Below, in pieces: positions 38,501 to 45,628 of a stretch of DNA of 64,000 nucleotides (positions within the stretch are counted from its first letter, which is position 1; each line of letters opens with the position of its first letter). A model generated the notes under the pieces. The model did no database searches. It had not been told where the DNA came from and saw only the letters and a list, made by a program, of their open reading frames with translations. This stretch comes from Acrocarpospora pleiomorpha. GTDB lineage: Bacteria; Actinomycetota; Actinomycetes; Streptosporangiales; Streptosporangiaceae. Made by a program: the position numbers and the translations under genes. Where the stretch lies: the NCBI RefSeq assembly GCF_009687885.1, contig NZ_BLAF01000046.1, forward strand, positions 37,369 to 101,368, read 5' to 3'.

Positions 38501-38811
38501 ACGGCAACACGGCCACCCGCTGGAGCAGCCTCTACGCCGACCCGCAATGGATCTACGTAGACCTGGGCAGCACGCGGAACATCAACCGCGTCCGCCTCAC
38601 CTGGGAAGCTGCCTACGGCCGCGCCTACCAAATCCAAACCTCCCCCAACGCCACCACCTGGACCGACATCTACACCACCACAACCAGCGACGGCGCCACC
38701 GACGACCTAACCGTCTCCGGCACCGGCCGCTACGTCCGGGTAAACGGCACCCAACGCGCCCTCACCCAATACGGCTACTCCCTCTGGGAATTCGAGGTCT
38801 ACGGCACCTAA
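35551..38811 (+). CDS. Secreted PQQ-dependent sugar dehydrogenase with PKD, CBM6 and two discoidin modules
   Basis: The 1086-residue protein starts with a signal peptide (about 1-32). A six-blade GSDH propeller follows (about 38-490; GLIGITLHPQFATN, CCHSAGSMTWD with the putative catalytic His, RGKINRIHPENNG, MGVRNPYRVWVD). Then come a PKD domain (about 493-577), an Ig-like segment with HEHAHEEGEG (580-683), a CBM6-like module (687-812) and two F5/8 type C modules (824-952, 960-1086). It would oxidise sugars outside the cell using PQQ. GGAG precedes the GTG. It sits 27 bases after the ThuA/DUF1080 gene and shares the same discoidin modules, so the pair probably acts on one glycan: oxidation here, cleavage by the partner. 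That division is inference. Confidence 0.86.
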   Translation: MFGSARLRRALSALLLPVLAGTALAAPPAAAAPPPTSGFEKVKLDGGLSMGEPIELSVLPDGKVLYINRGTSAGGGQVRLYNPATQTTTVALTVQLDARFEDGLIGITLHPQFATNRWVFLFYSPKVTPLVNRISRFTFNPATNVLDPASEDMIIEWPTERDLCCHSAGSMTWDTNGNLYFAVGDNTNSGGDSAGMAPIDERTSRNPQYDAQRTSGNTNDLRGKINRIHPENNGTYTIPAGNLFPQGTAQTKPEIYIMGVRNPYRVWVDKKANNTLYWGEVGPDAGATIPNRGPAAYDEFNRATGPGNYGWPYCGGPNVAYNDWDFAANAPRGWFPCGGTTGPVNNSPRNTGQQQLPPTKPALVWEQHGGSVQWPALDNPGGCGSPNHTEVYHYDPTLVSDVKWPQYYDNKWLISEYCRNWIKEVQFDNGNPSTGNPTIIEPVLAGMNLVHPIDMEFGPDGSLYLLEYGSGYFSGAADAGLYKINYVQGGRSPIAQATSNVNNGLAPLAVTFSSAGSSDPDGEPITYAWDFDNNGTTDSTAANPSFTYTTVGDKRARLTVRDPGGRTGTVVLPIVVGNNRPVVTLNGIPAGGMYSWSENLNLTAGATDAQDGTIACGSVIIRAALGHQEHAHEEGEGTGCGSSFNTGPIHAGLDAVQFFVLRGSYTDRGATGTVPLTGEREITVWPKQWQAEHYVTLNGPRVVDQAAAEGGKRLGDIQNGEWVRHHAVSLKGITSVKARVSSANAGGTLSFRYDLPTGPEVARLTIGNTGGWDNYTEVTGAVTKPDDNTHDLYLVFNGTGTLYDVDSYTFIGPGVSVPGTGNPGTDLAQGKPVTASSTEAGANVAANAVDGNSATRWSSLYADPQWIQVDLGASYAINRVRLNWEAAYGRAYQVQTSPNGTTWTNIFSTTTGDGGVDDLTVSGTGRYIRVNGTQRALTQYGYSLWDLNVYGTPAGGGSSLLSQGRPVTVSSTEAGANVAANAVDGNTATRWSSLYADPQWIYVDLGSTRNINRVRLTWEAAYGRAYQIQTSPNATTWTDIYTTTTSDGATDDLTVSGTGRYVRVNGTQRALTQYGYSLWEFEVYGT
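38020..38808 (+). repeat. Discoidin-module duplication in the PQQ dehydrogenase gene
   Basis: Two further F5/8 type C modules (about 38020-38405 and 38430-38808) are close relatives of the pair in the preceding gene, so four copies lie within 4.1 kb and offer substrates for recombination between the two genes. Confidence 0.75.
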
Positions 38812-38823
38812 TCCACCCCCCTA

Positions 38824-38869
38824 GCCTCCACGGCGTCGGCCATCCCCCCAAGCCCGACGCCGTGGAGGC
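38824..38869. terminator. Strong terminator hairpin after the PQQ dehydrogenase gene
   Basis: A perfect 16-bp inverted repeat, GCCTCCACGGCGTCGG against CCGACGCCGTGGAGGC, encloses a 14-base C-rich loop. There is no T run, as is common for actinomycete terminators. Confidence 0.75.
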
Positions 38870-38899
38870 CCCTAATCCGGACTTTCACCGAGCCCTTAA

Positions 38900-39218
38900 A
38901 TCCCTTGGTCGACCGACACACCCGCCCACGGATCCCCTCCAGCGCCGGTACGGCGAGAAGCAGCGCGGCGGCAAACGGCGCCGGAAACGGCGATCAGCCC
39001 GGCGCTCGAGATCCCTTGGTCGAACGACACCCGACCCCCTTCGGCGCCGGTGCGGCGAGAAGCAGCGCGGTCGCAAACGGGGCCGGACGACGGCGATCAA
39101 CCCGGCGTCGAGATCCCTTGGTCGAACGACACCCGACCGCCGGTCCCGTTGAGCGCCGGTGCGGCGAGCAGCAGCGCGGTCGTAAACGGCGCCGGACAAC
39201 GGCGCGCAACCTGGCGCT
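38900..39218 (+). repeat. Three tandem ~105-bp repeats between convergent genes
   Basis: Copies start at 38900, 39011 and 39113 (lengths 111, 102 and about 106). Each starts ATCCCTTGGTCGA then CGACAC, followed by a variable spacer and a conserved core GCGCCGGTGCGGCGAGAAGC...CGCAAACGG...CAACCCGGCG. The interval holds no credible gene: it lies after the PQQ dehydrogenase terminator and reaches the modC stop. A fourth diverged core lies at 9775-9836, so this is a dispersed element, found both times on the sense strand after a gene end. Confidence 0.85.
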
Positions 39219-40250
39219 CTACGCCGGATACACGTGGGTCTCCGTTGCTTTGACGGAGGCCCATACGTTTTGGCCTGGGGTGAGGTCTAGTTCGGCGACC
39301 GCGGCGGGGGTGATGTCGGCGGCGGCGAGGATCGGGCCGTCCAGGTGGATGCGAACGTTGTCGCCGTGGCGTTCGACGCCGTCGATTCTGGCTTGCCAGA
39401 GGTTGCGGGGGCTGCCGTCGGGGCGGGTTCGGTAGAGGGCGACGGCGCTGGGGGCGAAGGCCAGGAAAGCAGGGCCTTCCAGGCTTTCGGTGACCGTGAA
39501 CAGGACGTCGTCGACTTTGATCTGGCGGTTGGCGGCGATGCCTCGGTAGAGGTTGAGGCCGACCAGGCGGGCGACGTAGTCGGTGCGGGGCCGGCGGGCG
39601 ACCTCGGTTGGCGAGCCGGACTGAACGACGCTTCCCTTTTCGATGACGATCAGCCTGTCGGCCAGGACCATGGCGTCCAGGGGGTCGTGGGTGACCAGGA
39701 CGGTCGCGCCGTCGAAGTCGGCCAGGTGGCGGCGGAGCTGGGAGCGAATCTCCAGGCGGGTGTGGGCGTCCAGGGCGGCCAGAGGTTCGTCGAGAAGGAG
39801 CAGGCGGGGGCGGATGGCGAGGGCTCGGGCCAGGGCGACGCGTTGGGATTGCCCGCCGGAGAGCTGCCGGGGGCGGGCTCCCGCGTGGTCCGTGAGACCG
39901 ACGCGAGCCAGCCACTCGGCGGCTTGGCGGCGAGAGTCGGCTTTGCCCGTACCATGACAGCGAAGCCCGAATGCCACATTGTCCAGCGCGGACAAATGCG
40001 GAAATAGCAGGTAATCCTGGAAGACCATGCCGATTGGGCGTTTCTCCGTCGCCTGGTCGTGCAGCGGAAGGCCGTCCAGGGTGATGTGGCCTTCAGCCAG
40101 CCGGGTGAGTCCCGCCAGGAGTCGCAGCGCGGTGGTCTTGCCCGCGCCATTGGGCCCCAGCAAGGCGACGACCTCCCCCGGCGCCACTTCCAGATCGAGA
40201 TCGAGCCGGAAGGCCGGCCGGGTGAGACGGAGTCGAGCGGTCAGGCTCAT
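39219..40250 (-). CDS. modC: Molybdate ABC transporter ATP-binding protein
   Basis: The 343-residue protein has Walker A GPNGAGKTT, signature LSGGQSQRVALARAL, Walker B LLLLDEPLAALD and the His-loop VTHDP. The C-terminal third contains a TOBE/MOP-type molybdate-binding region. It energises molybdate import with ModB and ModA. ATG 40250 overlaps the modB stop (ATGA); the longer frame to 40517 lies inside modB. The stop codon abuts the tandem-repeat region. Confidence 0.9.
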   Translation of the reverse strand: MSLTARLRLTRPAFRLDLDLEVAPGEVVALLGPNGAGKTTALRLLAGLTRLAEGHITLDGLPLHDQATEKRPIGMVFQDYLLFPHLSALDNVAFGLRCHGTGKADSRRQAAEWLARVGLTDHAGARPRQLSGGQSQRVALARALAIRPRLLLLDEPLAALDAHTRLEIRSQLRRHLADFDGATVLVTHDPLDAMVLADRLIVIEKGSVVQSGSPTEVARRPRTDYVARLVGLNLYRGIAANRQIKVDDVLFTVTESLEGPAFLAFAPSAVALYRTRPDGSPRNLWQARIDGVERHGDNVRIHLDGPILAAADITPAAVAELDLTPGQNVWASVKATETHVYPA

Positions 40251-41053
40251 GGGCTGTTCACCCATCTGTCCCGCAGGCTGGCCAGAATGATCACGGAAAC
40301 CGCCAGCAGCACCAGGCTGAGCACGATCGCGGCCTCGGGTTCGGTCTCCAGAGCCAGGTAGACGGCCAGGGGCATGGTCTGGGTCTGCCCCGGAAAGTTC
40401 CCGGCGAAGGTGATCGTCGCCCCGAACTCGCCCAACGCCCGCGCCCAGCAGAGCACCGCACCCGCCACGATCCCCGGCGCGATCAGCGGCAGCGTGACCC
40501 GCCTGAACACCACCCACCGAGATGCCCCCAGCGTGGCGGCGGCCTCCTCGAAACGCAGATCAGCGGCGCGCAGCGCACCTTCCACGCTGATCACCAGGAA
40601 CGGCATCGCCACAAACGCCTCAGCCACCACCACACCGGCCGTCGTGAACGGCAGCGTGATCCCGAACGTGCTGTCCAGCCACTGACCCACCAGACCGCGA
40701 CGCCCCAGCGCCAGCAGCAGCGCGACTCCCCCGACCACCGGCGGCAACACCAGCGGAACGGTCACCAGCGCGCGTACGACCCGGCGGCCGGGAAAGGACA
40801 ACCTGGCCAGACACCAGGCCAGCGGCACCCCGAGCAGCAGGCAGATCAGCGTCGCCACCGTCGCCGTCACCAGCGAAAGCCGCAACGCCTCGAGTACCTG
40901 AGGCTCGGTGAGCCGCTCCCCGAGCGTCGACCAGGGCGCACGAATCAGCAGCCCGGCCAACGGCAAAACCAGGAATGCCAACCCGAGCGCGGCAGGCAAC
41001 ACGAGCACCCATGGCAGCCGCCCAGCTACCGGCGCACGATCGGTATCGGCCAT
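40247..41053 (-). CDS. modB: Molybdate ABC transporter permease
   Basis: The 268-residue membrane protein has about six helices (LPWVLVLPAALGLAFLVLPLAGLL at the start) and the permease motif EEAAATLGASRWVVFRRVTL. It forms the molybdate channel. ATG 41053 is preferred to the longer 41107 start because it begins just before the first helix and GGAGG lies upstream, although at a slightly long distance (12 bases). The gene is separated from modA by 224 bases containing a 38-bp repeat. Confidence 0.9.
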   Translation of the reverse strand: MADTDRAPVAGRLPWVLVLPAALGLAFLVLPLAGLLIRAPWSTLGERLTEPQVLEALRLSLVTATVATLICLLLGVPLAWCLARLSFPGRRVVRALVTVPLVLPPVVGGVALLLALGRRGLVGQWLDSTFGITLPFTTAGVVVAEAFVAMPFLVISVEGALRAADLRFEEAAATLGASRWVVFRRVTLPLIAPGIVAGAVLCWARALGEFGATITFAGNFPGQTQTMPLAVYLALETEPEAAIVLSLVLLAVSVIILASLRDRWVNSP

Positions 41054-41174
41054 CTGGGCGGTTCGCCTCCAATCATCGGCGGCGTCAGGACTGCGATCAC
41101 GCCACAATGATCACAGCACACGATCACATCTCGATCCGCACAAAACGGTCATGTGCGACGACCGTGAGGGCGCG

Positions 41175-41280
41175 ACCGTCATGTCGGGATCCACTCCAGA
41201 TCACGCCCCCCGATCGTCAAATCGGGATTCACGCCACATCACGGGCCGTGACCGTTATGTCGGGATTCCAAACCACATCA
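41175..41280. repeat. Three 38-bp-period repeats between modA and modB
   Basis: ACCGTCATGTCGGGATCCAC, ATCGTCAAATCGGGATTCAC and ACCGTTATGTCGGGATTCCA begin at 41175, 41213 and 41251, exactly 38 bases apart, each followed by a CCAxATCA stretch. The last copy runs into the modA stop codon. The rest of the modA-modB gap contains no gene. Confidence 0.8.
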
Positions 41281-42069
41281 TGGGGATTGGAATCCTGCCT
41301 TGGTCAGCACGTCCTTACCCTGCTGGGAGAGGACCAAGTCGACGAACTGCTTGGCCAGGTCGAGGGCCGGAGCCTTGGTCAGGGCGGCGATCGGGTAGTC
41401 GTTGATGGCCTGGTCGGCTTCGGGGAAGGGGATGCCGGTGACCTTTCCGGCCGAGGCGATCACGTCGGTCTGGTAGACGAGCGCCGCGTCCACCTCACCC
41501 AACTCGACCTTGGTGAGCGTGGCCTTGACATCCTGCTCCAGCGTGACCGGCGTGACCTTCAGCCCTGCCGCGTCCAGCGCCTTGATCGCGGCCGCGCCGC
41601 AGGGGACCTGTTCGGCGCAGAGGGCGACCTTGACCTTGGGGTCGGTCAGATCCTTGAGCGATTCGACCTTCGCCGGGTTGTCCGGCGGCACCGCGATCTG
41701 CAGCTTGTTCTTCACGAACACGGTCGGGCCGGCGGCGAGACCGGCGTCGGTGACCGTCTTCATCGTCGCCGGGCTGGCGGCGGCGAACACGTCGGCGGGC
41801 GCGCCCTGGGTGATCTGGGTGGCCAGGGTGGCGCTGGAGCCGAAGTTGAATTTCACCGTCGTACCGGGGTGGGCGGCTTCGAAGGTCTTGCCGAGTTCGG
41901 TGAAGGTCTCGGTCAGGGACGCGGCGGCGAACACTGTCAGCTCTGTCGCGGCCGGAGCGCTGGCCGCCGGTGCGGAGGAAGCCGCAGGAGCGGCCGTGTC
42001 ATCGCTCGTACCGCACGCGGATGCGGCTAAGAGGACCGCGATGAGCAATCCGGAAACGCGCCTGAACAA
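41278..42069 (-). CDS. modA: Molybdate-binding lipoprotein
   Basis: The 263-residue protein starts with a lipoprotein signal ending LLAASAC and an Ala/Ser/Pro linker. The binding domain has ELTVFAAASLTETFTELGK and GSSATLATQITQGAPADVF, the segments that hold the oxyanion in ModA proteins. It captures molybdate or tungstate outside the membrane. The initiator is TTG at 42069, with AGGAGG six bases upstream. It follows the HTH-TOBE regulator gene by 16 bases. Confidence 0.92.
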   Translation of the reverse strand: MFRRVSGLLIAVLLAASACGTSDDTAAPAASSAPAASAPAATELTVFAAASLTETFTELGKTFEAAHPGTTVKFNFGSSATLATQITQGAPADVFAAASPATMKTVTDAGLAAGPTVFVKNKLQIAVPPDNPAKVESLKDLTDPKVKVALCAEQVPCGAAAIKALDAAGLKVTPVTLEQDVKATLTKVELGEVDAALVYQTDVIASAGKVTGIPFPEADQAINDYPIAALTKAPALDLAKQFVDLVLSQQGKDVLTKAGFQSP

Positions 42070-42085
42070 TGGGTCCTCCTACTGA

Positions 42086-42484
42086 CTACTGACTCTGATC
42101 GGGGATCTCCACGACGACGTTGGTGGACTTGATCACGGCAACCGCGACGACGCCGGGCGCGAGGCCCAGTTCGTCGGCGGCCTGGCGGCTCATCAGCGAC
42201 ACCACCCGGAACGGACCCGCGGCGATCTCCACCTGGGCCATCACCGCGTCCTTGATCACTTCGGTCACGATCCCCCGGAGCCGGTTCCGCGCGGACGAGT
42301 GCCCCGAGCCGTTCCCGGTCTCGATCTGCGCTCGCGCGAACGCGGCCAGGTCCGAGCCCTCCACGATGCGATGCCCGTTGTCATCCCGGCGCGCCGGGAG
42401 CCGCCCCGCGTCCACCCAGCGACGCACGGTGTCGGAACTCACTCCGAGCAACCCGGCTGCCTCACTGATTCGGAACGTCGTCAC
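42086..42484 (-). CDS. Molybdate-responsive regulator: MerR/excisionase-type HTH plus TOBE (Mop) domain
   Basis: The 132-residue protein pairs an N-terminal helix-turn-helix (SEAAGLLGVSSDTVRRWVDAG, residues about 7-27) with a C-terminal TOBE/Mop domain of about 65 residues (RNRLRGIVTEVIKDAVMAQV to VIKSTNVVVEI). Mop domains bind molybdate, so this is a one-component sensor for the mod operon that follows at 16 bases. It is much shorter than E. coli ModE and has a different HTH type. GTG start with AGGGTGA upstream. Confidence 0.86.
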   Translation of the reverse strand: MTTFRISEAAGLLGVSSDTVRRWVDAGRLPARRDDNGHRIVEGSDLAAFARAQIETGNGSGHSSARNRLRGIVTEVIKDAVMAQVEIAAGPFRVVSLMSRQAADELGLAPGVVAVAVIKSTNVVVEIPDQSQ

Positions 42485-42555
42485 GAAATATCACCCTACC
42501 CTCGCACTTTCTGGCCAATACACCCGCCATGCCTTGCAACAGCATCGTGATATCC

Positions 42556-42587
42556 CTAGATGTCCTCGCAGATGAGACATCACTAGA
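42556..42587. promoter_or_regulatory. Palindrome upstream of the LysR gene
   Basis: CTAGATGTC and GACATCACTAG form an interrupted dyad around CTCGCAGATGA. The position before the LysR gene, divergent from the mod operon, fits an autoregulatory LysR site. Confidence 0.45.
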
Positions 42588-42618
42588 CCAATCCCGCGAT
42601 CACACGACATGCTGTGAC

Positions 42619-43542
42619 GTGCTGTTGCGCCAACTGGAGTATCTGGTCGCGCTGGCCCGGGAGCGACATTTCGCCCGGGCGGCGGCGTCCTGCCACGTCT
42701 CCCAGCCCTCCCTCTCCGCCGCGATCCGCAAGCTCGAACGCGAGCTGGACGTCCCGATCGTCCGCCGCGGCCGCAAGTTCGACGGCCTCACCCCCGAAGG
42801 CGAACGTGTCCTGCTGTGGGCCCACCGCATCCTGGCCGAAGCCGACGCGCTTCGCCAGGATCTGTCCCTGATGCGCAGCAGCCTCTCCGGCACCCTGCGC
42901 ATGGGCGCCATCCCCACCGCTCTGACGGCGGCCTCCCTGCTCACCACCCCGTTCTGCGAACGCCACCCGCACGCCCGCGTGTCCCTCGCGTCCCTGTCCT
43001 CCCGCGAGATCACCCGCCGCCTGGCGGACTTCGAGCTGGACGTCGCCATGACATACCTGGACGGAGAGCCGCTGGGCAACGTCCGCACGACCCCCCTCTA
43101 CGAGGAGCGCTATCTGCTCCTCACCCCCGACGACGCCGAACTCGCCGGGCGCGCCTTCGTCCGCTGGACCGAGGTGGCCGCCCTCCCGCTCTGCCTGCTC
43201 GCCCCCGAAATGCGCAACCGCCGGATCCTCGACGGCATCTTCGAATGGGCCGGCGTCGTCGCCGTCCCCGCCGTCGAAACCGACACCGTCTCCGCTTTGT
43301 ACGCCCATGTCGCCACCCACCGCTGGTCCAGCGTGATCGCCCACGCCTGGCTGCACATGTTCGGCGTCCCTGACGGCATGCGCGTGATCCCCCTCGAAAA
43401 CCCCCGCCAGGCCCCCCGGGTCGGCCTGGTGATCGCTGACCGTACCCCCGAACCGGTCCTGGCCCGCGCCCTGCTCGACGTCACCGCCCACATCGACATC
43501 CGCGGCACTCTCGACCGGCTGCTCCACGATTATCTGCGATAG
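42619..43542 (+). CDS. LysR-family regulator, probable controller of formate dehydrogenase
   Basis: The 307-residue protein has the LysR helix-turn-helix (RHFARAAASCHVSQPSLSAAIRKLE) and a two-lobed substrate-binding domain. The start is uncertain: GTG 42619 (MLLRQLEYL) or TTG 42625 fit the family, while an ATG at 42529 would add 30 atypical residues; none has a strong ribosome binding site, so the mRNA may be leaderless. It is followed at 95 bases by formate dehydrogenase, and a perfect 9-bp palindrome lies in the gap, consistent with LysR control of fdh. Effector unknown; formate or a C1 compound is plausible. Confidence 0.85.
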   Translation: MLLRQLEYLVALARERHFARAAASCHVSQPSLSAAIRKLERELDVPIVRRGRKFDGLTPEGERVLLWAHRILAEADALRQDLSLMRSSLSGTLRMGAIPTALTAASLLTTPFCERHPHARVSLASLSSREITRRLADFELDVAMTYLDGEPLGNVRTTPLYEERYLLLTPDDAELAGRAFVRWTEVAALPLCLLAPEMRNRRILDGIFEWAGVVAVPAVETDTVSALYAHVATHRWSSVIAHAWLHMFGVPDGMRVIPLENPRQAPRVGLVIADRTPEPVLARALLDVTAHIDIRGTLDRLLHDYLR

Positions 43543-43544
43543 TT

Positions 43545-43568
43545 TTTATCTATCAACAAATAGATAAA
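43545..43568. promoter_or_regulatory. Perfect palindrome in the LysR-fdh gap
   Basis: TTTATCTAT (43545-43553) and ATAGATAAA (43560-43568) are exact complements around a six-base loop. The AT-rich dyad has the length of a LysR operator and begins three bases after the LysR stop, about 70 bases before the fdh start. Confidence 0.6.
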
Positions 43569-43637
43569 TTCGTTTTGACTCTATATCCGCAGCACGAGGA
43601 AGGTGGAAATACGACCCGATTTAAAGGAGCCGAACCC

Positions 43638-44795
43638 ATGGCGAAAATCCTGTGCGTTCTGTACGACGACCCGGTCGACGGCTACCCCTCGGCGTACGCC
43701 CGCGACGACCTTCCGCACATCGACCGCTACCCCGGCGGCCAGACCCTCCCGACCCCGAAGGGCGTCGACTTCACCCCCGGCCAGCTGCTCGGCAGCGTCT
43801 CCGGCGAGCTCGGCCTGCGGTCGTTCCTGGAAAGCCAGGGTCACACGCTCGTCGTCACGTCCGACAAGGACCGCGAGGGCTCGGTGTTCGACCAGGAGCT
43901 CGTCGACGCGGACGTGGTCATCTCGCAGCCGTTCTGGCCCGCGTACCTGACGGCGGAACGCATCGCCAGGGCGCCGAAGCTGAAACTGGCCATCACCGCC
44001 GGAATCGGCTCCGACCACGTGGACCTGGACGCGGCCATCGCGCACAACATCACGGTCGCCGAGGTCACCTACTGCAACAGCATCTCGGTGGCCGAGCACG
44101 TGGCCATGATGATCCTTTCGCTGGTGCGGAACTATCTGCCGTCGTACGAGACCGTGCTGAAGGGCGGCTGGAACATCGCGGACTGCGTGTCCCGGTCGTA
44201 CGACCTGGAGGGCATGCACGTCGGCACCGTGGCCGCCGGCCGGATCGGCCTCGCGGTCCTGCGCCGGTTGCACCCGTTCGACGTGCACCTGCACTACACC
44301 GACCGCTACCGGCTGCCCCGCGAGGTCGAGGAGCAGCTCAACCTCACCTTCCACGAGAGCGCCGCCGCCATGGTCCCGCACTGCGACGTCGTCACCATCA
44401 ACGCCCCGCTGCACCCGGAAACCGAGGGCATGTTCAACGACACCCTGATCGGCACCATGAAGCGCGGCGCCTACCTGATCAACACCGCCCGCGCGAAAAT
44501 CGCCGACCGCGACGCCGTAGTCCGCGCCCTGGAAAGCGGCCAACTGGCCGGCTACGCCGGAGACGTCTGGTTCCCCCAACCGGCCCCCGCCGACCACCCA
44601 TGGCGCACCATGCCCCACCACGGCATGACCCCCCACATCTCCGGCTCCTCCCTGTCGGCCCAAGCTCGCTACGCCGCCGGCACCCGCGAAATCCTCGAAT
44701 GCTGGCTGGACGGCACCCCCATCCGCGACGAATACCTGATCGTCGACAAGGGAAACCTGGCAGGCACAGGCGCCCATTCCTATTCGGTGAAGTAA
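43638..44795 (+). CDS. fdh: NAD-dependent formate dehydrogenase (D-2-hydroxyacid dehydrogenase family)
   Basis: The 385-residue enzyme closely resembles methylotroph FDH: MAKILCVLYDDPVDGYP, TPGQLLGSVSGELGLR, QPFWPAYLT, YCNSISVAEHV, GTVAAGRIGLAVLRRL, and YTDRYRLP, whose Asp selects NAD over NADP. The final catalytic His lies in GMTPHISG. It oxidises formate to CO2 in the cytoplasm and needs no metal cofactor, so the nearby molybdate operon is not required for it. AAAGGAG lies eight bases before the ATG. The C-terminus stops at GTGAHSYSVK, about 15 residues shorter than the Pseudomonas enzyme. Confidence 0.93.
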   Translation: MAKILCVLYDDPVDGYPSAYARDDLPHIDRYPGGQTLPTPKGVDFTPGQLLGSVSGELGLRSFLESQGHTLVVTSDKDREGSVFDQELVDADVVISQPFWPAYLTAERIARAPKLKLAITAGIGSDHVDLDAAIAHNITVAEVTYCNSISVAEHVAMMILSLVRNYLPSYETVLKGGWNIADCVSRSYDLEGMHVGTVAAGRIGLAVLRRLHPFDVHLHYTDRYRLPREVEEQLNLTFHESAAAMVPHCDVVTINAPLHPETEGMFNDTLIGTMKRGAYLINTARAKIADRDAVVRALESGQLAGYAGDVWFPQPAPADHPWRTMPHHGMTPHISGSSLSAQARYAAGTREILECWLDGTPIRDEYLIVDKGNLAGTGAHSYSVK

Positions 44796-44818
44796 TCACC
44801 CAGAGCTCCGCTCAACGT

Positions 44819-44863
44819 CGGCCCCGGCCGGGCGGCCCATCAAGCGGCCTCCGCCCGGGGCCC
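44819..44863 (+). terminator. GC-rich hairpin after formate dehydrogenase
   Basis: CCGGGCGG and CCGCCCGG, extended by flanking GGCC blocks, can form a strong stem about 25 bases after the fdh stop. No T run follows. Confidence 0.5.
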
Positions 44864-45077
44864 CCGTCTCCCCTGACGGATTCTTCATCAACCAAATCGA
44901 CGCTTATGAATGAACCGATTCCTCGGCAAGTCGTCTGCGCCGCAAACCCAATAAGAAGGGCTCATAGTTCTCAACGCTGTAAACGTGCCTCTCTCCCGAA
45001 AATCACCAGAAAGATGCTGCCTTCTGGGTAATCTGAACGCGTAGCTCCCGTGCGCATCCGATCGTGCCGGAGGCCCG

Positions 45078-45391
45078 ATGACGCAGCCCGCACCAAAGCC
45101 GTCACCGCGCCCACAGCAGCCCCCGGTGCCCCCGCCTCAGGTAGTCAACTGGGATTTCTCCGGGATCGATCCCACGCTGATGGACGAGTTCGAAAAGGGT
45201 CTGGGCCGAGCGGGAAGCACGCTGGGCGCGAACGAGCTGCACATCCGGCAGGCATTGACCAGGCTGGACCTGGACACATCCGATTTGGCGGCGCTGCGAG
45301 AACTACAGAACTGGATCAGCAGCAAACGACCCGAACTTCGTAGGCGGAACGAGACCATCCAGGCCGTCTGCCTGAACTGGGGCCCGGGACC
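45078..45391 (+). pseudogene. 5' part of an IS-interrupted WXG-like/large secreted-cluster gene
   Basis: This is the first 105 codons of a gene split by an IS4-family element. GGAGG precedes the ATG. A Pro-rich start (MTQPAPKPSPRPQQPPVPPP) is followed by a helical region (NWDFSGIDPTLMDEFEKGL to ELRRRNETIQAVCLNWG) with the feel of a WXG/type VII-associated helical hairpin. The open frame continues 112 bases into the IS and then stops, which would give a 141-residue truncated protein. Joining base 45391 to base 47005 restores a continuous frame of 667 codons including stop with the downstream part. Confidence 0.85.
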
Positions 45392-45417
45392 CAATGCCGC
45401 TCAGCTTAAGTTGATCA
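45382..45417 (+). repeat. IS left boundary: 10-bp target duplication plus 26-bp inverted repeat
   Basis: GCCCGGGACC occupies 45382-45391; the inverted repeat CAATGCCGCTCAGCTTAAG... occupies 45392-45417. Confidence 0.9.
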
Positions 45418-45628
45418 TGACGCAAGAGCCAGCTCGGGGAGATTCGCTAGATAGATCACGGCCGGTCCGTCATGGCGCACCCCGGCATCACCAGGCCTTT
45501 TGACGCGGTAGGAGTTGTGGCGGGCTCGTTTGACCACCCGCGGGTAACTGCGGTCGCGCCGCCTGGGATTAAGGTTCTTCTTGCGGGTGATGTCCTTCTT
45601 CAGCGCCGCCAGAACCCGGTCGTGCCGG
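45415..45628 (-). pseudogene. C-terminal transposase segment in the +1 frame
   Basis: Directly after the main frame's stop, the +1 frame continues DRHDRVLAALKK...RSYPRVVKRARHNSY RVKRPGDAGVRHDGP, the conserved basic tail of actinobacterial IS4 transposases. The switch point reads TTTTTCCCCCTGAC: a slip by one base at CCC-TGA gives CCT GAC and enters this frame. It is either a one-base insertion that inactivates the transposase or a programmed +1 site. The frame ends at 45415, inside the left inverted repeat. Confidence 0.7.

Noticed and set aside
38900..39218. Tandem repeats considered as a CRISPR array
   Set aside because: Units are over 100 bases, the conserved parts are discontinuous, spacers are not of uniform size, and no cas gene is near.
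38905..39435. 176-codon frame across the tandem repeats
   Set aside because: It arises from the repeats, enters modC antisense and has no ribosome binding site.
39219..44795. Idea that the molybdate operon supplies the formate dehydrogenase
   Set aside because: The formate dehydrogenase is the metal-free NAD type with all hydroxyacid-dehydrogenase motifs, so it does not need molybdenum.
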